The notes under the pieces were generated by a model, which did not search any database, was not told the origin of the DNA, and saw only the letters and a program-made list of their open reading frames with translations. Position numbers and translations under genes: made by a program. From Calliopsis andreniformis (Eukaryota > Arthropoda > Insecta > Hymenoptera > Andrenidae), in NCBI RefSeq assembly GCF_051401765.1, contig NC_135071.1, positions 6,798,961-6,862,960 on the forward strand: a stretch of 64,000 nt of DNA. The letters are read 5' to 3'. Below, one piece after another: positions 1 through 11,287 of the stretch; position 1 is the stretch's first letter; each line of letters starts with the position of its first letter.

Positions 1-2620
1 TCAAAAGTAGTTAATTGTAATACTTTTCATACTGAAGTGAATACCTGTTTTTAACTAGTATCATTAGTTTTAAACGTGCAATTCGAGTATCCTAATTGTA
101 ATTTACCATGCAATTTATCTATAATTATTTCAATCGCGGGGAAAAATTCAGCTTGAACGGCGTTGAAAGAAGGAAGAAAAGACATCCTAGAAAAACCGCT
201 CTCAGTGAGGAAAAATGCGCGTTGGCTGTAGTTGTATGTGAACTTTAAGTTTCTCAAACAGAATTATGCGGTGTAAACGTTGGGGCACGGGCATTAAAAG
301 AGGAAAATTTCATTCCTTCCCTAATAAACTTCATAGTGTTCATTTGTTTTTTTATGTCCGCCGGCTTTTCTGCATCTTGGCAGCTAAGATTCTCATTTTA
401 ATGAATCCTAATTTATTGCACGTGAGGAGGAAAGATTAATTATGAAATTGCTGAAGTCAAGCAAGCAAAGTAAGGGTAAACTTTGATAATTAGAATTTGA
501 GGACTTGAAAATTTAAAAATTTGAAAAGTTAGGAATATAAAGTTTTGAAAATTCGAAACATAATTCCATAGGCATTTGTTTTTTTCAAAATACTGTATAT
601 AAACCGAATATTTAAATTTCCAAATAGTGCAAAAAATTCTAAATCAAATTATTTTCAATACAACAAATTTCATTCTATTTTTAACATATTTTCTGTAATA
701 TTTACAGCTTACCCGAGTTTCACTCGTGATTGATGGATAAAACGTATATTGCAGTTCACGAGTCAGATTCATAGTTTATGGAAAAAGAGTTAAAACATTT
801 AAAATTTTAAAAATGAATATTCAAAAAGCCTAAAGAAATTTGATAACTTGTGTTACAACCAGAACAGATATTTCAAAGCTTTTCCCTGCTTTAATTTTTA
901 ATTTATATTTGATGTCATATTTTGCCTTGATAATTCCGAGCATTGTGAGAATCTTTCTTGTCGAAAAATGCCATCAACCTAACAGTATTCAGTTAAGAAA
1001 AATGTCAACCAATATCTCTTTTTAGAACGTATGCTTCAAGAATGTAGATATAGGGTTATAAAAATATTTAAGCACTCTCAGATGAACAATTTGACGCTTA
1101 AAAGATGTGAATTTTATTACAAATTATAAACTGCTTTTATTTCTATAAATCATGTGAGTATCATGATTAAACGTGTATGTACATATGTTAAATTTGAAAT
1201 GTATTCGACAACGTAAAGTAAATACCTAATGTTTGTTGGTAACATCGACTAAATAATTCTCGTAAAAGTATTCCAGCGATTAAAGGTAGTACATTTTTTA
1301 TACTAACACAAAGGTTTAATATTTTGTTGAACCGCCATAAAAATTTATTAATATTATTAATTTATTGCAAATGTTATTATGTTACATAACTTTTCAGAAA
1401 TTGTTTTTAATGCTTTCTTGGAATTAATATTATATTTACTAAATTATTTGTGAATTTCTTCCGGTCTTTGTTAGAGTATTTCATATTTTAGCCGTAAGTG
1501 AGTATTATACGGAGCGAATTTTCAAATTATTTTGAAAACTAATCCCAAATAAAAAATTGTATTCTTTATATTATACTTATTTTTTCATGAGGTATCACCT
1601 TCCACTAACTTGTACACGTTATTTGGAAACAACCTGTATATTATCCATTTTTTAAGAATATGTGCGATATGTTTCGAATTATTATTATCTTGTTAAAAAA
1701 GAAATTGTACACTTGCCCTAATTTTTCAACTGTTCAGTTAAATTAACTTTCAGTATTTGCGAATATTTGTCTCATTTAATATTTCATCGATAATAGTGAT
1801 AATACCAACACTATAGTGACTTCATATAATCCCACAATATTGTCGATTCAGCTCTATACCTCGGTCGAGCGTAGATATTAAAGATCCATCTCTTTATTTG
1901 ATTTTCCCCGAAATTTTATAATAATCATAAATTTATTTTTGTTCGAAAAAGTAGTACAATTCCAAAAGTTCTTGTTTTTTTTGAGGGAAAATGAAGTCTC
2001 TTTTGCTTATTGAGTTTATTAGTTTTATTATTGAGTTTACTAATATGTAAATGGTTTCTTGTCGAAAATACGATTATAAGAATTATTTTTACAAAGAACT
2101 TGTCGACAAAGTTCAGAGTGAACTTGTTTTACAAAGTTATCAGCAACTGGTGTAGCAAGTTTTGGAGTAGAAGCAGTTAGACCCCTTTTATTTCATGCAC
2201 AATTATGTTCTCTTCCATTTTTTATAGAACTCTTGCGGGACTCTTCCATTCCACTGATTTTTAATTGTTTTACTCTGTAGCAAATGGTAGATTCACTTCT
2301 TTAAGCAATTGTACAATTTTACCATAGCACTTGCTTTTAATATGTCACTTAACTATCAATTTTCTATGAATAATACTTGTTTCTGATTTTTGTAGGTATA
2401 TTATTAACCTAAATCTTACAAATTTATCCATATTCATAGCACTGAACAAGCAAATAGTGTACATAGGTTTTTATTTTTATCAAATATCATATCGCTTATT
2501 TGCCGTAACAATGATATAACTCAAAAATCATAACTTTTTTAGGAATAAGAATACAACTTCATTTCACACTACGACCGATGTGTAATACTAATACCTTAAA
2601 ATTAGTTAGTTTTTAAGCTA
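1..2620. other. Unassigned AT-rich stretch
   Basis: I see no gene here. Short open frames carry no family motif and have the composition of random AT-rich DNA. Around 500-560 there is a short low-complexity patch (repeated words like ATTTGAGGACTTGAAAATT) of the type that recurs across the window. Confidence 0.6.
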
Positions 2621-2678
2621 CAGTTTATCATTATTGATAATTTTTATATCAATAATGATAAACATTATTGATAAACTG
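2621..2678. repeat. Three-armed AT-rich inverted repeat
   Basis: TTTATCATTATTGATA (2624-2639) is followed after 7 bases by its exact complement, TATCAATAATGATAAA (2647-2662). A third arm ending ATAAACTG (2663-2678) can pair instead with CAGTTTAT at 2621. Two mutually exclusive hairpins are therefore possible. The structure lies about 20 bp outside the long-inverted-repeat element that starts near 2697. Confidence 0.75.
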
Positions 2679-2696
2679 TGAATCGTGAGCGGTAGT

Positions 2697-3746
2697 GGTA
2701 GATTTTGTCATTCTGTTTACCAAAATACCTCATTATAAGGTCGAAAATTCAATATTTTTCGAAATATTTATAATCAACGTTTCAGTACTATGTTGATGTG
2801 CAGAATTCCCACGAGGATGTCCAGGGTTTTTCCTTTTAACTTTTCTTTCTTTTTTTGTCATTTATCTGTAGGGAAATTATATTTTGCAGGTAAAAATGCA
2901 CAGCAAATGTGAAATAAAATTTTTTAAGAAATATACTTTCATGGAAATGTTATTACTTACTATTGAAGTTTAAAATTTATTTACAATACGAATGAATATA
3001 AAAACAATAACTTTCATTATGTACAAGAATGTTATTTATTATAAAAGTCGGAAAAGCATATTGCAAACACAAACATGCACATCGAATGTGTACACGAATG
3101 TAGTGATATGTTAATCAAGCAAGAAGAAGACTGTAAGAAACTTATGGAAAGAGAATAAGTGTCGATGGAGGAACTGAAATTGCAATACATTTTGAATTAA
3201 AATAATTTATATTTGCAACGGGCTATGCCTTACTTAGCCTTTTATGAGTAATAATTATTTTTCTATTTGGATGTATATTAAATGTGCAAAATGTTTTTGT
3301 TTACAATATGTTTTACGGACTTTTATAATAAATAGCATTCGTGTACATAATGAGAATTATTATGTTTATATTTAGCCGTATTATAAATAAATTTAAAACT
3401 TCAATACTAAATGTCATTTTCATAAAAATATTTTTTTTTTTTAATTTTATTTCACATTTGCTATACGTTTTTAGCTGCAAAATATAATTCCTGCACAGAT
3501 AAATAGCAAAAAAAAGAAGAAAAAACATGAGAATCTACGTAGAAGGGAAATTGAACACTGGACATTTTCGTTGTAGCTCTGCTCGCTATCGTTAGACTGC
3601 AGCAGCGCTTGACGAACATTTCGACTTAAACACACATCAATATAGGAGTGAAACTTTGATTATAAATATCTCGAATAATATTGAGTTTCTGACCTTATGA
3701 TGGAGTATTTTCGTAAACAACCTGGCAAAATCTACCGTTGTTCTAA
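2697..3746. mobile_element. Non-autonomous element with long inverted repeats
   Basis: The left arm (about 2697-3070) reappears in reverse complement at about 3290-3746. Shared blocks include GGTAGATTTTG at the outer ends, TTTACNAAAATAC, CATTATAAGGTC/CATCATAAGGTC, ATATTTATAATCAA, TTATATTTTGCAG, GCAAATGTGAAATAAAATT and ATTTATTATAAAAGTC. The right arm carries about 90 extra bases (about 3545-3635). The roughly 220-bp spacer has no open frame. Such arms are typical of foldback or MITE-like DNA transposons. The superfamily is not identified, and I could not see a clear target duplication. The right end sits against a Tc1-type transposase relic on the minus strand, so the two may be parts of one insertion or a nested pair. 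Confidence 0.75.
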
Positions 3747-3766
3747 ATCTGAACTAAATCGGTGAC

Positions 3767-4245
3767 TTGAAAGTTCGAGTCCTCTCTTTGTTAGTTTCGT
3801 CAGACCATAGAACGCGTTTCCATTCGGAAATTATCCACTTACGATATTTTTTTGCAAATACTAGATGCAATTTAATGTTCTTTTTGGATAGCATCGATTT
3901 TTTTTCCTCGGCAGCATTAAAATCATGCTTCTTAAACGGTCTTAGAACTGTCCAACAACTAATTTCTATACCTACATCACGTTTTATTGATTTTGCAGCC
4001 ATACTTGCTGCAGACTTTGCTTCATTAGTTGTGATGTAATGCACGATTCTTTACTCATCTGTTGGCGTTAATTTTTTCGGTCGTTCATCCGCTGAAGATA
4101 TCACATCCGCACAATATTTTTTTTATCTGTTGCACTGTATTTCAGAAACAGAATATTTCACAGCAATCTGACGTTTAGATAAACCATTATTTACAAAAGA
4201 AACGATTCTTTTAGTAATATATATTGCGAGAAATTGCTTTCATTT
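3767..4245 (-). pseudogene. Tc1-type transposase fragment, broken
   Basis: Read on the minus strand, the region starts with an N-terminal helix-turn-helix segment (NNGLSKRQIAVKYSVSE, near 4190-4140). It continues with the basic linker RPKKLTPTDE (about 4080) and the segment NIKLHLVFAKKYRKWI, then WKRVLWSDET near 3800. WSDET holds the first catalytic Asp of Tc1/mariner DDE transposases. In-frame stops interrupt the N-terminal part, and the frame is lost just after WSDET, so the second and third catalytic residues are absent. A full Tc1 transposase is about 340 residues; about 150 are recognisable here. The 96-codon open stretch at 3754-4044 is the best preserved part. The truncation coincides with the outer end of the long-inverted-repeat element at 2697-3746. 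The family call is firm; no function remains. Confidence 0.85.
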
Positions 4246-5268
4246 TGAATCTAGGAAAACTTCTGTACTTTTTCATTCTGAAGACAACGACAAACTAAGT
4301 ATTAATTTATGCAAACCTCCCATGTAAACATCACTAGGCGTAAAACATTGTAGACCTAAACGTCGGCATCTGAGACATGGAGTTCAATCTTACTTGTTTA
4401 ACATGGAACAAATCTGTAGCAAAGGATATCATTTATTACAGAATGTTTTTGGTATATTTATTTTTAGTATTACTTAATGCTAATTCCAGTAAAAAGTGTC
4501 TAGATGAAACCTACGATTATTGGTATAGTTATGTTCTTCATATATATATGCCATTTTTCTCGACTTGAGGTGATAATTCCTTGGTAGATAATTGTTTAAA
4601 AAGTTCATAGCTGAAGGTATTGAAATTTAAAGCTAAACAAATCCGAAGAACCATAATATGGGTGCAGCATGGTAACAATAATCTACAACACATTAATCAA
4701 TTTTGCACTCGCAAGTATTTTGAACAATTAAAAATAATCCAATTAGAATCTTATACAGCAATACATACACAAAATGTAATACAGTGTTACTGCTTGTGGG
4801 GCATGTGCGTAACTGTTTTTAGTAAAATACTATTTTCTACACCGAGGTCCATGCAGTATTTAGGATAATCAATGGACATTGGAACTCTTCCTATTTGAAA
4901 TTCAAAATCACCATTATCTTTTATGTTGCTAATGTTGCCACCGTAATATCCTCAAGCTTGTTTCATTTGATAGAACCCAAATGAGTACAAACAGATACTG
5001 ATACTGATATTGGATTGCGTTAAACTTTTAATGGGTCGCGGAATGATAGCTGATATTTAATTAAAAAAGACAATCGGTGAAATGACCTTATATGTATTCA
5101 AGAATAGCTTCATCACAGATTTCATCGATGAAATGTTAGTACTGGTGCGCGGGTATTCGAAATTGCTATAATTAAATTTGGTCAGATACCCAAAGTTATA
5201 ATCGAATCGAGTGGAAATCCCGAAAGTTTGTATATTTAAGGTATCCGAATCTAAAGTTAAGCAGAGCA
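4246..5268. other. Unassigned stretch
   Basis: I see no gene or clear repeat. The open frames at 4377-4568 and 4620-4868 show no family motif and are probably chance. The DNA immediately downstream of 4246 would be the 5' flank of the Tc1-type relic, but I could not recognise its inverted terminal repeat. Confidence 0.5.
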
Positions 5269-5785
5269 GTGGTCATAGATCTAGAAACTTTTTAACGACA
5301 CAAATGTGATACTTCTTTATGATTTTTCAATCGACTTTTCCACTGAAACTTTTAGAATCAAAACTATTATCGTATTCTATAGTTTAGTTTAATGAGATGA
5401 AAAAGATTCCAAGGAAGAGAAATAATTCGTAATATTAAAGATGATAATTACTTTTTGTTTCAAATTGGAATGGAGAAAACATAATTGATCTATTTTTTTC
5501 TAATTTCTCGCAACTGTAACAATTCTGCCAGCGTCAAAGAACAAAATTAATAGCAGGAATAGTAGAGCAATTATGTTCGCTTCATCCTAATCTGAAATAA
5601 AATATTTTTCACAATTTATATTATGAATCGTTTTTTTTCCTTGGGAACTTTTACATTCAGTTATACTACATGTACGTAGAATACGATAATATTTCTGAAT
5701 TTGAAAGTTTAAATGGAAACCCCGATTAAAAAGTCAAAGGAACGTCATATTTATGTCGTTACAAAGTTTCTAGATCTATAACCGC
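5269..5785. mobile_element. MITE with about 180-bp inverted repeats
   Basis: The left arm begins GGTCATAGATCTAGAAAC (5271) and the right arm ends with GTTTCTAGATCTATAACC (5766-5783). The match continues inward through AACGACA(C/T)AAAT(G/A)TGA, TATTATCGTATTCTA and CAAGGAA to about 5450 and 5610. The centre has no coding potential. The size and structure fit a non-autonomous DNA transposon. No target duplication is obvious, so the superfamily is left open. Confidence 0.8.
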
Positions 5786-6695
5786 GACTTGACTCGATAA
5801 AATTCTGGCATCCGAATTTTATAAGCCTTTGAGACCTAACCTGCTCCCGAGAAAAATTCTTAACTCAACCTGACCCAGCACTGACGGGTAGCTGCACACC
5901 CCTATTTGTTAGTCTTGTATTCTATTTTCTATTCTAAAGAGAAGTGTACATTTTTCCACAGTTAAAGTTAAATAATAAAAATTAAAACTAAATTATTTGT
6001 TATATGAAAATCAAAATTTGCCTAAACTGTCCCCGATAGAAATGTAGGTACTGAATGTCACTTACCGCATATACATGAAACTTAATGTTAAATAACTGTA
6101 TTATTAAAATAAATGCATCATTTTATTAATTTATATATTATACTAGACAGTCACTTTAATCTGCCAGTTTTTTTAAAATTTTGTGTTATAAATATATGAA
6201 TCATGGTATCATTACAAACAAATAGTACCTGTGTATGTTGGGTGACGCAGCAAAAGAATTGATAAATGCTGCTTTACATCACTACTAAAGCCGAAAGTTT
6301 GAAAATATCTCCAATATCAGATTCGCCAGAGAAACTGTGGTACAGTTCGAGTGCTGTCAACAAACTAAAAGTATGGAGTGACAGAAGTTGACGTCAGCAG
6401 AGGAAGTGACGATGAATTGTAACGTTACGAGTTACTGTAGATAGAAAGAATCGAGGTCGGTACAGTTAAAAACTTTCAGATAAGAAAACGTATAAAGAAG
6501 TTTTAAAGAGAACTCGTATCAAGGGTTTGGAGGACGTCCTAATAGACGTAAGCGAAAGGATGCACCGCGCGTGCACAAACTTAAAAATCATTAAATTAAT
6601 ATTGATCTTTATTACTCTTAAACTTAGGTACTTACTTTAAAAGCCTTTATTTCTAAAAAATGAATGTTTGTTTATTATATAAAGTGGTGTATATA
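5786..6695. other. Unassigned stretch
   Basis: I see no gene. The part at 5800-5910 and its counterpart before 5269 share loose TCGGGTA/TATCCGAA-like words. This suggests the MITE at 5269 sits inside an older decayed repeat, but the signal is weak. Confidence 0.4.
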
Positions 6696-6845
6696 CAGGG
6701 TGTTTCTAAATTCGTGGGAAAACTAGAAGATGTAAGTAGAAGACAAGAAAATAAACCGAAAACTTCATATGCAATATTCTCGGAAACGCTTAGTTTGTTA
6801 GTTATACGCGGTTGACAAACAAAATTACAAAATTATATTTCTTTC
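6696..6845 (+). mobile_element. Mariner-type terminal fragment (left end)
   Basis: The sequence TA|CAGGGTGTTTCTAAATTC starts here. It continues through GAAGACAAGAAAATAAA, a TTCATATGCA block and CGGAAACGCTTAGTTTGTTAG. The same blocks in the same order occur in the right arm of the element at 60268-61037. CAGGGTGTTTC next to TA is a common mariner-type end in insect genomes. I found no matching right end downstream, so this is a truncated copy. Confidence 0.65.
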
Positions 6846-8170
6846 TTTTTTTCTGGCATGAGCTTACAGGCCATTAGCAACTGCAGCTGTCATACAATTA
6901 ACGGTTTAAGCATATACATTTTACTTACTAGGGTTCTAGAGACCTAGGGACCGACGCCAGCCAAATATGTTAAACCTTCTTTATACAGTACTTTGATATT
7001 GTGTATGTAGAACAAGGTTTATTTGTTATTTTAAGTAAAATAATTTGCCCTATGTCCTAATTGAATTTCATACAGAGACTAAATCGATCAACCGATACGA
7101 TATTAAACAAACCCATAGCATTATATATAGGTAATCCTAATACCTAATTATAATATTTTCTAAATGAATCTTTCTGCCAGTTACCTTAAGGTTACAAGAT
7201 CTTTCTTCAACCAAAAATGGATTCTTGAAGTTAATAGTTTTTCTTGTATACTTTTCACGTATTGCTCGAATAACATAAAAATATTTCGTGTCATCCCGAT
7301 ATGAAAATTGTTTCATTTTCGTTTTCTAGATATTGGTATTTAAAATTTTTAGCTTTAAGACTGCTTTATGGACTTGCGTTTTTTTGAAACCTTATGTTTA
7401 AATGAAAAAAATTGTTTACTACGTTTTCTGCTTTCTGAAAATGTAAATTCTATATCCTAGATATCAGACAGATTCTTAATTCGAATTTTTTCAAAATTTG
7501 TCACAGGTCGTTTTGCCTTACAACCACAGATTTAGTCTATATAAGATTTATAGAGATATAGAAGGATAGAAACATTTACTTTCGAAATGCTACATGTTTT
7601 GTTGATCCTGTGAATTCAATTTTTCCACTAAACTAAGTGAAAAAGATGTCATGCGGAATTCCTATTAACACAGGTCATTGCGTTTGAATATGAAAAGGTT
7701 GTAAACTTGAATAACTTTGGGAAAGAGGGAAATGAAAAGTATGGTGTGCCAGTGGCTCAATTTCTTATTGTGCTCCTTCGTGGGCGATACTGTGGAATAG
7801 TTCGTTCGGAAATAAAGCTTTTCCGGTACGGTATTCCGATGGTGGTACCTGAGTCCAAGAAGTGAAAATAAAAATAGATGACTCCGCTGACGATAGGGAC
7901 ATAAAAAAATATTACTCCATTTGCAATAAATTTGTTCAGAATAGTGCATTCGAATTATCTCCTTTTCTTGTGGTCATATAGGAAACTAGTTCTGTGAAAA
8001 ATATAAATTCTTTGTTTAGTTTATACATACTGACAAGAAAGAGGCCAGTAGTATGAATTGCCGATTTTTTTAAAATTTTACACAGTTTCTTCACGGTAAA
8101 TAAATCGACGTCAATTTTACTATTTTTGATAACACCTTTTCATTAAAAAAAAAAAAGTGTTAAAAATTGA
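6846..8170. other. Unassigned stretch
   Basis: I see no gene. The frame at 7665-7949 (-) has no recognisable domain. Nothing repeats elsewhere in the window that I could detect. Confidence 0.45.
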
Positions 8171-8174
8171 ACTT

Positions 8175-9055
8175 GTACTCATCGCTTTGAAACTTTATAC
8201 ATTAACGTTCAACATAAAAACTGGAAAAATACCAATAAATAACCTTCGAGGAATAGCTTTACAAAAATGGATAGACAATAACGATATAGAATTCAAAATT
8301 TCGCTTAACGGCTCATATCACTCCTCCTAACCTAACTCATTCATAGACCTCAGCCTAATTGATCATAGAACACAACTTCACAGTTTCACCAACAACGGAC
8401 TAAAAACCGTGGCTTTTGACGGTGGCCACGACTCGCTAATAACAGCCTCAATTAATAGCTGACACCGCTTAAAACCAGACTCACTAACAATTCAATATAA
8501 TTTCAACAAAATCAACTGGGACAAATTTAAAAACACTGTAATTAAAAGAATAAAGAATTTAATTATACCACACGATAGAAATCTCTGAAATAAAGAAATA
8601 GATGGCAGCTTAAATGAACTTTAAACAGCAATTAAATACAGAATATCCCCAGAAATCAAACTCACTAAACTCCTCCTAAGACCAACAAATGCAAAAGAAA
8701 CTTATTTCATCCTTTTCTAAAAAATACACACTCTGACGTAAAAAAGAAACTGGAAAACATTTCAAATCACCACTAACAAAATCGACAAAAAGCCAACAGC
8801 ACATAATCAAATAGTCAAATATTTAGGATTCTATTTAGGATTTAGGATTCTATTAGGATCTAGACCTCCAGCTAAAATATTTTAATCATATTGATATACA
8901 ACTAACCAAAGCTAAGCAAACCTCCAATAGCCTAGCCAGATTATTATTCTTCAGTAAATACCTAATACCCAAATATGAAGTACTCTGCTACATATCCCTA
9001 ATTCAGCCAATCTTAACTTGCGCTTACCTTATTTGGTACAATATTGTTACTTTCC
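8175..9055 (+). pseudogene. Jockey-like LINE ORF2 relic, internally deleted
   Basis: Translation with frame changes gives an endonuclease 3' segment: LRGIALQKWIDNNDIEFKI near 8250, then SFIDLSLIDHR near 8340 and FDGGHDSLITASIN near 8420. A linker follows (FNKINWDKFKNTVIKR, about 8510). The frame then jumps to a reverse-transcriptase thumb segment: VKYLGFYL near 8815, LARLLFFSKYLIPKY near 8930, and ISLIQPILTCAYLIW near 8990. The whole catalytic part of the reverse transcriptase (palm, YADD region) is missing, and several in-frame stops are present. The order and wording fit Jockey-clade elements. An intact ORF2 would be about 900 codons, so this is a heavily deleted copy. The short tandem GGATTCTATTTAGGATTTA near 8825-8850 marks a local slippage event. 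Confidence 0.75.
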
Positions 9056-9393
9056 GTAACGATTAAAATTTCTTTTTTTTTTTCCTTTCCCACGAGGAAT
9101 TGTCGTCGTCGCGACGGTTGGTCGCCACCCGATGTTTGGCGTTAGCATAAAGTAAGTCGCGAGCGTCTCTCGAATCCTGCAACGAGCTGCCGTTGCAGCA
9201 ATCCGATATTAACGTCTGGTTAATACATAGAATCTTTGGACGTCCAATGGTTCACCAATAAAATTAACAATAATAAAATTGCCATCACAACGGATGCATC
9301 AATAACAAACAGTGTTATGGGGAATCCCTTGTTGATTGCATTCGTTCCCGTTATTTCCATATGAACAATAGTTTTGCGAATATTTCCCAAATA
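9056..9393. other. GC-richer flank, unassigned
   Basis: After a T-tract the base composition rises (TTGTCGTCGTCGCGACGGTT near 9100). The motif CTGCAACGAGCTGCCGTTGCAG (about 9177-9198) forms an imperfect hairpin. I recognise no gene. The sequence may be the remains of another element into which the 9394 element inserted. Confidence 0.4.
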
Positions 9394-10527
9394 CAGTAAT
9401 GTTGCGGACGAGAGCCGCTCTCGGGTCTGGTCGCGACTCTCGTCCGCGACTGGTAGTCGATTCGGCTTCCTTTGCTCTCAGTCGCCGAGATAATTGGTAC
9501 ACGACCGGAGAAGCAAAAAAAAGGGTCTCGCTCGACCGTCGATGCTCGAGCTCGATGCCCGAAATCAATGACGTCAGAAAAGACACGGATAGCATTAGGG
9601 ATTTAATAGGAAAAATTGAAGTTCCTTATTTGCAAACAGATTTTCACGCAAGTAACACCAATCGATTCCTTGTGCTCTCCCGATAAAAATGATATCAAAT
9701 ACGATATGATTCCTATTATTTATAATAAAGATATTTAAATAATAAAGGTTGGAACCCTGCGACGGTTACGGAGAATCGTCAAAGTTACTTTTCTATCAGT
9801 TCTTTACGAGCTAAAAATGACATAAACAGAATTTATGTATATCATATTTAATCGATATCGGAAAGAAGATATTAAAAATAAAAAAATAAAAATTTCTAAA
9901 CATTTAAAACGGAACTTATATACATACTTTTTGTATTACGCTTTCATTTTCTTAATAATTTCAGTCATTAAATAATTAAACACAAAAATATGAGGGAATA
10001 ATAGGGAGTTAGCCCTACGACGAGAGCCGCGCTCGTCGAATCGACTACCACTCACGGACGAGAGTCGCGCTCGGGTCTAGTCGTGCCTTAGAATCGACTA
10101 CCATTCACGGACGAGAGCAGCGCTCGGGAATGGTCGTGCTTAAAATCGACTACCACTCACGGACGAGAGTCGCGCCCGGGTCTGTTTACGAGCATGACCT
10201 TTCGTTCTACAAACCAAGTTTTATGTACCTTTGTTAAAAATAATCGGAATCATGTCGTGTTTGACATCATTTTAATCGGGAGAGCACAAGGAATCGATTG
10301 GTGTTACTTGCGTGAAAATCCGTTTGCGAATAAGAAACTTCAATTTTTCCTATTTAAATCCCTAATGCTATCGTTGTTTTTTATGACATCCTTGTTCTCG
10401 GGCGTCGAGCTCGAACGCGATGGTTCCAAGAATTGGTTTCTCGGCAGCACGTATCAAACGAGGTAGTGGGGATAAACCGCGGCTCTCGTCCGTGTAGACG
10501 AAACGGCTCTCGTCCGCAACATTACTG
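9394..10527. mobile_element. TA-flanked GC-rich DNA transposon, non-autonomous
   Basis: The left end is TA|CAGTAATGTTGCGGACGAG and the right end is its complement, CTCGTCCGCAACATTACTG|TA. TA dinucleotides flank both sides, as expected for Tc1/mariner/pogo-type insertion. The arms (about 9394-9730 and 10210-10527) match in inverted orientation over long blocks: TAGCATTAGGGATTTAA, GGAAAAATTGAAGTT, TTTTCACGCAAGTAACACC and AATCGATTCCTTGTGCTCTCCCG. Open frames within it (9299-9595, 9399-9686, 10194-10466, 10368-10571) are mirror images created by the arms and have no transposase motif. The core differs from its surroundings in being GC-rich and CpG-rich. The motif GGACGAGAG or its complement occurs at 9406, 9437, 10056, 10109, 10161, 10483 and 10507, and could be transposase-binding sites (inference). 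Confidence 0.85.
10030..10185 (+). repeat. 52-53 bp tandem array inside the TA-flanked element
   Basis: There are about three units of the form AATCGACTACCACTCACGG followed by ACGAGAGTCGCGCTCGGG. GGACGAGAG falls at 10056, 10109 and 10161, a spacing of 53 and then 52 bases. Each unit also contains a short palindrome (CGAGAG..GCGCTCG). Confidence 0.8.
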
Positions 10528-10612
10528 TACTTGCCGAAATACTGTCTCATTGGTAAAATTATAATGTTCACCTTTGTATTATTATCCTTCTAATTTTATA
10601 TTTCATACATAT

Positions 10613-11008
10613 TGTTGGATTCCGGGTGAAAAATTTAGTGACCAATTGTACTTAATAATATACAATATATTTCGGACAAGATTTCTTGTATACAACTCCG
10701 GAAACAACTATGGCTCGTAAGAGAAACAACTGACTGCTCGACAAGTAAAAAGTCTAATGCTGAAATACAGTACTTTTAGGTATCTTATATACCCTAGCTA
10801 CATTGGTGGGGAAAGGATGATTGTAGCCCTTACTTACAGGGTGACTAAGTCATCTTTCTACAAGATTTCGGACTTCTTGTACAGGGATGACTAAGATGTT
10901 TTGGACAGTCGCGCTTATCTATTAGTTTTGACTGAATCAGATTGTTGATCATCCAATATTGCACTTATCTATTAATTTTGACTGAAGGAGGTTGTTGGTC
11001 ATCCAACA
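10613..11008. mobile_element. Solo LTR (396 bp)
   Basis: The element starts TGTTGGAT and ends ATCCAACA, which are exact 8-bp inverted ends with canonical TG..CA. It is flanked on both sides by ATAT (10609-10612 and 11009-11012), a 4-bp target duplication of the kind made by many gypsy-type integrases. A TATA-like TTATATACCCT lies near 10786. No coding sequence is attached, so this is a recombination remnant. The family is not the same as the LTR at 21561-21985. Confidence 0.8.
10911..11007 (+). repeat. 50-bp tandem duplication at the LTR end
   Basis: Units at 10911-10957 and 10961-11007 share GC(G/A)CTTATCTATTA(G/A)TTTTGACTGAA and TTGTTG(A/G)TCATCCAA. The period is exactly 50 bases. The second unit supplies the terminal ATCCAACA of the LTR. 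Confidence 0.85.
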
Positions 11009-11287
11009 ATATACATATTTTTATATACATATATCCGGGATTACTATTGTGCGAATGAATGCGAGTATGTAAGAATGCGGATTCAGAAGTTAGAATGGTT
11101 GAGAGCATCACCAAACCTACTGGTTGAGAAGTGCAGAAATCAAAAGAACACATATACCATGCACACACACGTGATTTCAGGCGAGCCTCGTGAGAGCGGC
11201 CGCGACTTGCCGTCAAGTTACAATAATGCAGCATCAGCTTTTTGGTAGCTAGCCCAGCCTGGGTCCTGCCGAGTGCTCCAAGCCTCG
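11009..11287. other. Unassigned stretch
   Basis: AT-rich DNA after the solo LTR, then a moderately GC-rich part (11160-11287, with a GCGGCCGC site). The minus-strand frame 10965-11291 has no recognised domain. The GC-rich part may belong to the repeat that starts clearly at 11288. Confidence 0.35.

Noticed and set aside
3770..3790. GTTCGAGTCC as the B box of a tRNA gene
   Set aside because: There is no A box or cloverleaf around it. It is part of the Tc1 transposase relic.
10030..10185. CRISPR-like array
   Set aside because: Three contiguous tandem 52-bp units without unique spacers, inside a transposon of an animal genome.
9299..10571. Four overlapping frames at 9.3-10.6 kb as genes
   Set aside because: They are mirror images produced by the inverted arms and CpG-rich repeats of the TA-flanked element.
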